Assembly (NCBI GenBank): GCA_021770245.1
Contig: JAETRI010000031.1
Coordinates: forward strand, 1 to 39,758
DNA from: Lachnospiraceae bacterium
GTDB lineage: Bacteria > Bacillota > Clostridia > Lachnospirales > Lachnospiraceae
Direction of reading: 5' to 3'
DNA: 39,758 nt
The position numbers were made by a program, and so were the translations under genes. The notes beneath the pieces were generated by a model, which ran no database searches, was not told where the DNA came from, and was given only the letters and a program-made list of their open reading frames with translations. Shown piece by piece: positions 37,362 through 39,758 of the stretch; within the stretch, counting starts at the first letter, position 1; each line of letters begins with the position of its first letter.

Positions 37362-38384
37362 ATGGAAACGGTAACCCTTGGGAAAACAGGAATAACGGTG
37401 AATAAGAACGGGTTCGGCGCACTGCCGGTCCAGAGGATCGGTATGGAGGATGCGGTGCATCTGCTGAGACGGGCTTTGAAAAACGGAATTACGTTTTACG
37501 ATACGGCAAGAGCCTATACGGACAGCGAAATAAAACTGGGCAGGGCCTTTGCCGGGATGTGGGATCGGATTTATATCGCTTCCAAGACCGCATCCTCCAC
37601 GCCGGAGGGATTCCGAAAGGATTTGGAGACTTCCCTCGCAAACCTGCAGACGGATCATCTGGATATTTATCAGTTTCACAATCCGGCCGTCTGTCCGAAG
37701 CCGGGCGACGGAAGCGGGCTGTACGAATGTATGCTGGAGGCGAAAGCCCAGGGAAAGATCCGGCATATCGGAATCACCAATCACCGCCTGACCGTTGCCC
37801 GGGAGGCGATAGACAGCGGGCTGTATGAGACCCTGCAGTTTCCCTTTAACTATCTTTCTGCCGAAAAAGAATTGGAACTGGTGGAAGGATGCGGGAAGGC
37901 AGGGATGGGATTTATCGCCATGAAAGCCCTGTCCGGCGGGCTGATTACCAATTCGGCTGCGGCCTATGCCCATCTGGCCCAATTTCCCCATGTACTTCCC
38001 ATCTGGGGGATACAGCGGGAAACGGAACTGGACGAATTTCTAAGCTATGTGGAAAATCCGCCTGTGCTCACAAAAGAGCTGCAGGACGTCATCGATCACG
38101 ACCGGCGGGAGCTGCAGGGGGAGTTCTGCAGAGGCTGCGGTTACTGTATGCCCTGCCCGGCAGGCATTGAAATCAACACCTGCGCCAGGATGTCCCTGTT
38201 GATCCGCCGCTCACCTTCTGCAAGGCATTTGACGCCCCAGGCGCAGGAGATGATGGAGAAGATAGAGGGCTGTCTGCATTGCGGCAGATGCAAAAGCAAA
38301 TGTCCCTATGAGCTGGATACGCCGGCGCTTCTGGAACGGAACCTGAAGGATTACAGGGAGATCTTAGCGGGAAAGACAATGTGA
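37362..38384 (+). CDS. Aldo/keto reductase with C-terminal ferredoxin-like Fe–S domain
   Basis: A 340-residue protein. The N-terminal 270 residues are an aldo/keto reductase TIM barrel: TLGKTGITVNKNGFGALPVQRI, ALKNGITFYDTARAYTDSE (catalytic Asp and Tyr), YIASKT (Lys) and IYQFHNP (His). The C-terminal tail has two cluster motifs, FCRGCGYCMPCPAGIEINTC and CLHCGRCKSKCPYELDTP, suggesting two [4Fe-4S] clusters. Such proteins could pass electrons between ferredoxin and a carbonyl substrate. The true start, with GGAGG 5 bases upstream, is ATG 37362; the longer frame from 37287 runs through the family 2 repeat. It follows the rnf operon and converges with apbE. No substrate is evident. Confidence 0.92.
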   Translation: METVTLGKTGITVNKNGFGALPVQRIGMEDAVHLLRRALKNGITFYDTARAYTDSEIKLGRAFAGMWDRIYIASKTASSTPEGFRKDLETSLANLQTDHLDIYQFHNPAVCPKPGDGSGLYECMLEAKAQGKIRHIGITNHRLTVAREAIDSGLYETLQFPFNYLSAEKELELVEGCGKAGMGFIAMKALSGGLITNSAAAYAHLAQFPHVLPIWGIQRETELDEFLSYVENPPVLTKELQDVIDHDRRELQGEFCRGCGYCMPCPAGIEINTCARMSLLIRRSPSARHLTPQAQEMMEKIEGCLHCGRCKSKCPYELDTPALLERNLKDYREILAGKTM

Positions 38385-38519
38385 CGGACGGCGTCAAAGG
38401 CGGATTTGGGCGAGGGGCCCTGTCGGAGGGATGTCCGCCCCGTTCGAAAACCGGTGGCGGAGGGACCGAAAGGAAGATGTCTGCGTCCGCTCTGCATTGG
38501 TTTGGGAAAGCATACGTCT

Positions 38520-39548
38520 TCAGGGCAGAGAAAGGCCGCTGCTGGGATGGAGCGCATTATCCTGAGTGATGAATACGGCTTCTGTCCCGGGCAGGGATTC
38601 CACCAGGGCCATACCCTCCTCCAGCCCCAGGCAGAAGCAAGTGGTACTCAGGGCATCTCCCTCCATGGAGGAGGAGGAGAGAATTGTCACGCCGAGCAGG
38701 CCGTTTTCCACCGGATACCCGGTATCCGGATCCAGCAGGTGATGATAGAGCTTTCCGTCCTGTTCGAAGCAGCGTTCGTAGACTCCGGAGGAAACCAGGG
38801 AGGAGTCGGTGACGGAAAGAACCGCCAGGGTTTCCCCGTGGGCGCCGAAGGGCTTCTGGATGCCGACCTGGAAGGGGGTTCCGTCCGGCCTGGCGCCGAC
38901 GGTTAACACGTTTCCGCCCAGATTGATAATGGCGCTGGACACACCCTTCGAAAGGAGATACTCTTTCAGCCGGTCGGCGATAAATCCCTTGGCAATGAAG
39001 CCCAGGTCGATCCGGGCTTCCGGGTCGTCCAGGGTAACCGTTTGTCCGTCTATCCGGACGGTTTCATAATTGATGTGGGGAAGCAGGGAAAGGATATCGG
39101 ATTCGTCCGGTATCCTGTTTTTTTGTCCGCCCAAAGAGCCATCTTCCTCTTCGGCGGAGGCGTGTCCCGTGAAGTCCCATAGCTCCATGAGCGGGGCGAC
39201 GGTGGGATCGATACGTCCGCCGCTCAGCCTGGCATAAAAGACGGCCCGTTCCAAAAGCAGAGCCGTTTCCTGCGAAATTTCAACCGGGGAGCCGTTGCTG
39301 TGGTTGATGCGGTAAATATCGCTTCCCTCCCGTGTGCGGCTCAGCATGTTTTCATAGAAGGCGCAGAGGTCAAAACATTCCCGGATCAACGGCACATCCT
39401 GTTTTCGATAGACGGTGAGCGTGACGGACGTATTCAGATAAAACCCCGTTTCGGAGTACGGCTGCGGGCGTCCGCAGCCCTGTAGGAGGAAGCACAGAAT
39501 CAGGAAAAGAAAAACGACAAAAATACGATGATTGATATCATGTTTCAA
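38520..39548 (-). CDS. apbE: FAD:protein FMN transferase (ApbE), lipoprotein
   Basis: A 342-residue flavin transferase that takes FMN from FAD and attaches it to a Thr of the target motif on RnfG and RnfD. The signal has lipobox LLQGC, so it is anchored outside the membrane. Family motifs are GGRIDPTVAPLMELWDF (near 109–125), RIDLGFIAKGFIAD near 180, INLGGNVLTVG, LVSSGVYERCFEQDGKLYHHLLDPDTGYPVENGLLGVTI and MEGDALSTTCFCLG. Start is TTG 39548, with AGGAG five bases upstream. The ATG just inside lies out of frame. It is about 1.4 kb from rnfB and convergent with the aldo/keto reductase. Its promoter and a cre-like site lie upstream. Confidence 0.95.
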   Translation of the reverse strand: MKHDINHRIFVVFLFLILCFLLQGCGRPQPYSETGFYLNTSVTLTVYRKQDVPLIRECFDLCAFYENMLSRTREGSDIYRINHSNGSPVEISQETALLLERAVFYARLSGGRIDPTVAPLMELWDFTGHASAEEEDGSLGGQKNRIPDESDILSLLPHINYETVRIDGQTVTLDDPEARIDLGFIAKGFIADRLKEYLLSKGVSSAIINLGGNVLTVGARPDGTPFQVGIQKPFGAHGETLAVLSVTDSSLVSSGVYERCFEQDGKLYHHLLDPDTGYPVENGLLGVTILSSSSMEGDALSTTCFCLGLEEGMALVESLPGTEAVFITQDNALHPSSGLSLP

Positions 39549-39625
39549 TTTGACTCCTATCCGCCTGCTGTCGCGGGCATTCCAATCAGGGCATGACTCT
39601 ATGACCTTTTTAGTGTACCTTCCAA

Positions 39626-39639
39626 TTAAAACGTTTTCT
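39626..39639 (-). promoter_or_regulatory. cre-like operator overlapping the apbE start point
   Basis: Minus-strand AGAAAACGTTTTAA matches 12 of 14 positions of the CcpA cre pattern TGWAANCGNTNWCA. It sits just downstream of the -10 box and would overlap the transcription start, the typical position for repression. A LacI-family operator is an alternative. Confidence 0.35.
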
Positions 39640-39641
39640 TT

Positions 39642-39670
39642 ATTCTAACACATCTTTCGCGATCTTACAA
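39642..39670 (-). promoter_or_regulatory. Predicted promoter of apbE
   Basis: Minus strand TTGTAA (39670–39665), 17-base spacer and TAGAAT (39647–39642). The transcript would begin near 39635, leaving a leader of about 85 bases before the TTG start. Confidence 0.6.
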
Positions 39671-39726
39671 AACTTGTCTCGTTTTAGATATATTTTCCGG
39701 ACTAGCCGTATAAAATATTAATATAG

Positions 39727-39758
39727 CGCAGCAAATGGGCCTGATGGCCTGTTTCTTA
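39727..39758. repeat. Possible start of another family 2 element at the window edge
   Basis: GGGCCTGATGGCCTG resembles the centre of stem A of family 2 (GCCTGATGGC). The copy would continue beyond the window, so this rests on a short match only. Confidence 0.3.

Overview
The window looks like chromosomal DNA from an anaerobic, GC-rich member of the Clostridia, most likely family Lachnospiraceae. This is inferred from gene content: an rnfCDGEAB operon, the cmk–ispH–rpsA run with ispH overlapping rpsA, class I lysyl-tRNA synthetase, a YesM/YesN-type two-component pair, FeoAB, and a PIN-domain gene of a type common in this family. There are no rRNA or tRNA genes, no CRISPR array, no prophage and no transposase. 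The species cannot be named from sequence alone.

Layout. 1–699: no gene; a nested palindromic repeat, one part of which is a 92-bp inverted-repeat element flanked by an 11-bp direct repeat. 700–2471: an ECF-type sigma factor and an unrecognised repeat-rich soluble protein. 2607–3860: an XRE DNA-binding domain fused to a PurM-like (AIR synthase) domain. 4234–5082: NudC-type Nudix hydrolase. 5156–7607 (minus): feoB and feoA. 7873–9918: class I LysRS with an added C-terminal tRNA-binding domain, followed by a 37-bp tandem hairpin array. 10200–11267: S66 LD-carboxypeptidase family. 11371–14596: an accessory stretch with a small membrane protein, a flavin-binding PNPOx-like protein with its HxlR regulator, a P-loop kinase–GNAT fusion, and a PIN toxin gene broken by a palindromic repeat. 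15053–21137: NYN/OST-HTH protein, RpiR regulator, BaiN/HI0933 flavoprotein, cmk, ispH, rpsA. 21412–30240: a sugar-uptake locus with sensor kinase and AraC-type response regulator (minus), divergent from a lipoprotein binding protein, two permeases and a cytoplasmic sulfatase. 30562–31839 (minus): RNase H-like exonuclease. 32074–37087: rnfCDGEAB. 37362–38384: aldo/keto reductase with a ferredoxin-like tail. 38520–39548 (minus): apbE, whose product would attach FMN to RnfG and RnfD.

The most striking feature is not a gene. Several families of short palindromic elements sit between genes, and many end in the Shine–Dalgarno sequence of the gene that follows. Family 1 ('TGATTTG + GC hairpin + GGGAG', often preceded by an AT-rich palindrome built on GATTGAAAATT) lies in front of the S66, BaiN, cmk and ispH genes, covers the region around the feoA start, and has broken the PIN toxin gene. 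Family 2 is larger: three stem-loops, with the loop of the second perfectly complementary to a segment a few bases before the Shine–Dalgarno. This predicted pseudoknot is kept by compensatory changes between copies (37095–37358 two tandem copies, 30248–30376, and a partial copy at 28703–28785). I regard family 2 as the best candidate here for an undescribed mobile and/or regulatory RNA.

Functionally, the right half joins energy conservation (Rnf, ApbE, ferredoxin-type aldo/keto reductase) with uptake and desulfation of a sulfated sugar. The left half combines iron uptake, translation and cell-wall housekeeping genes with a small toxin/resistance-like accessory region.
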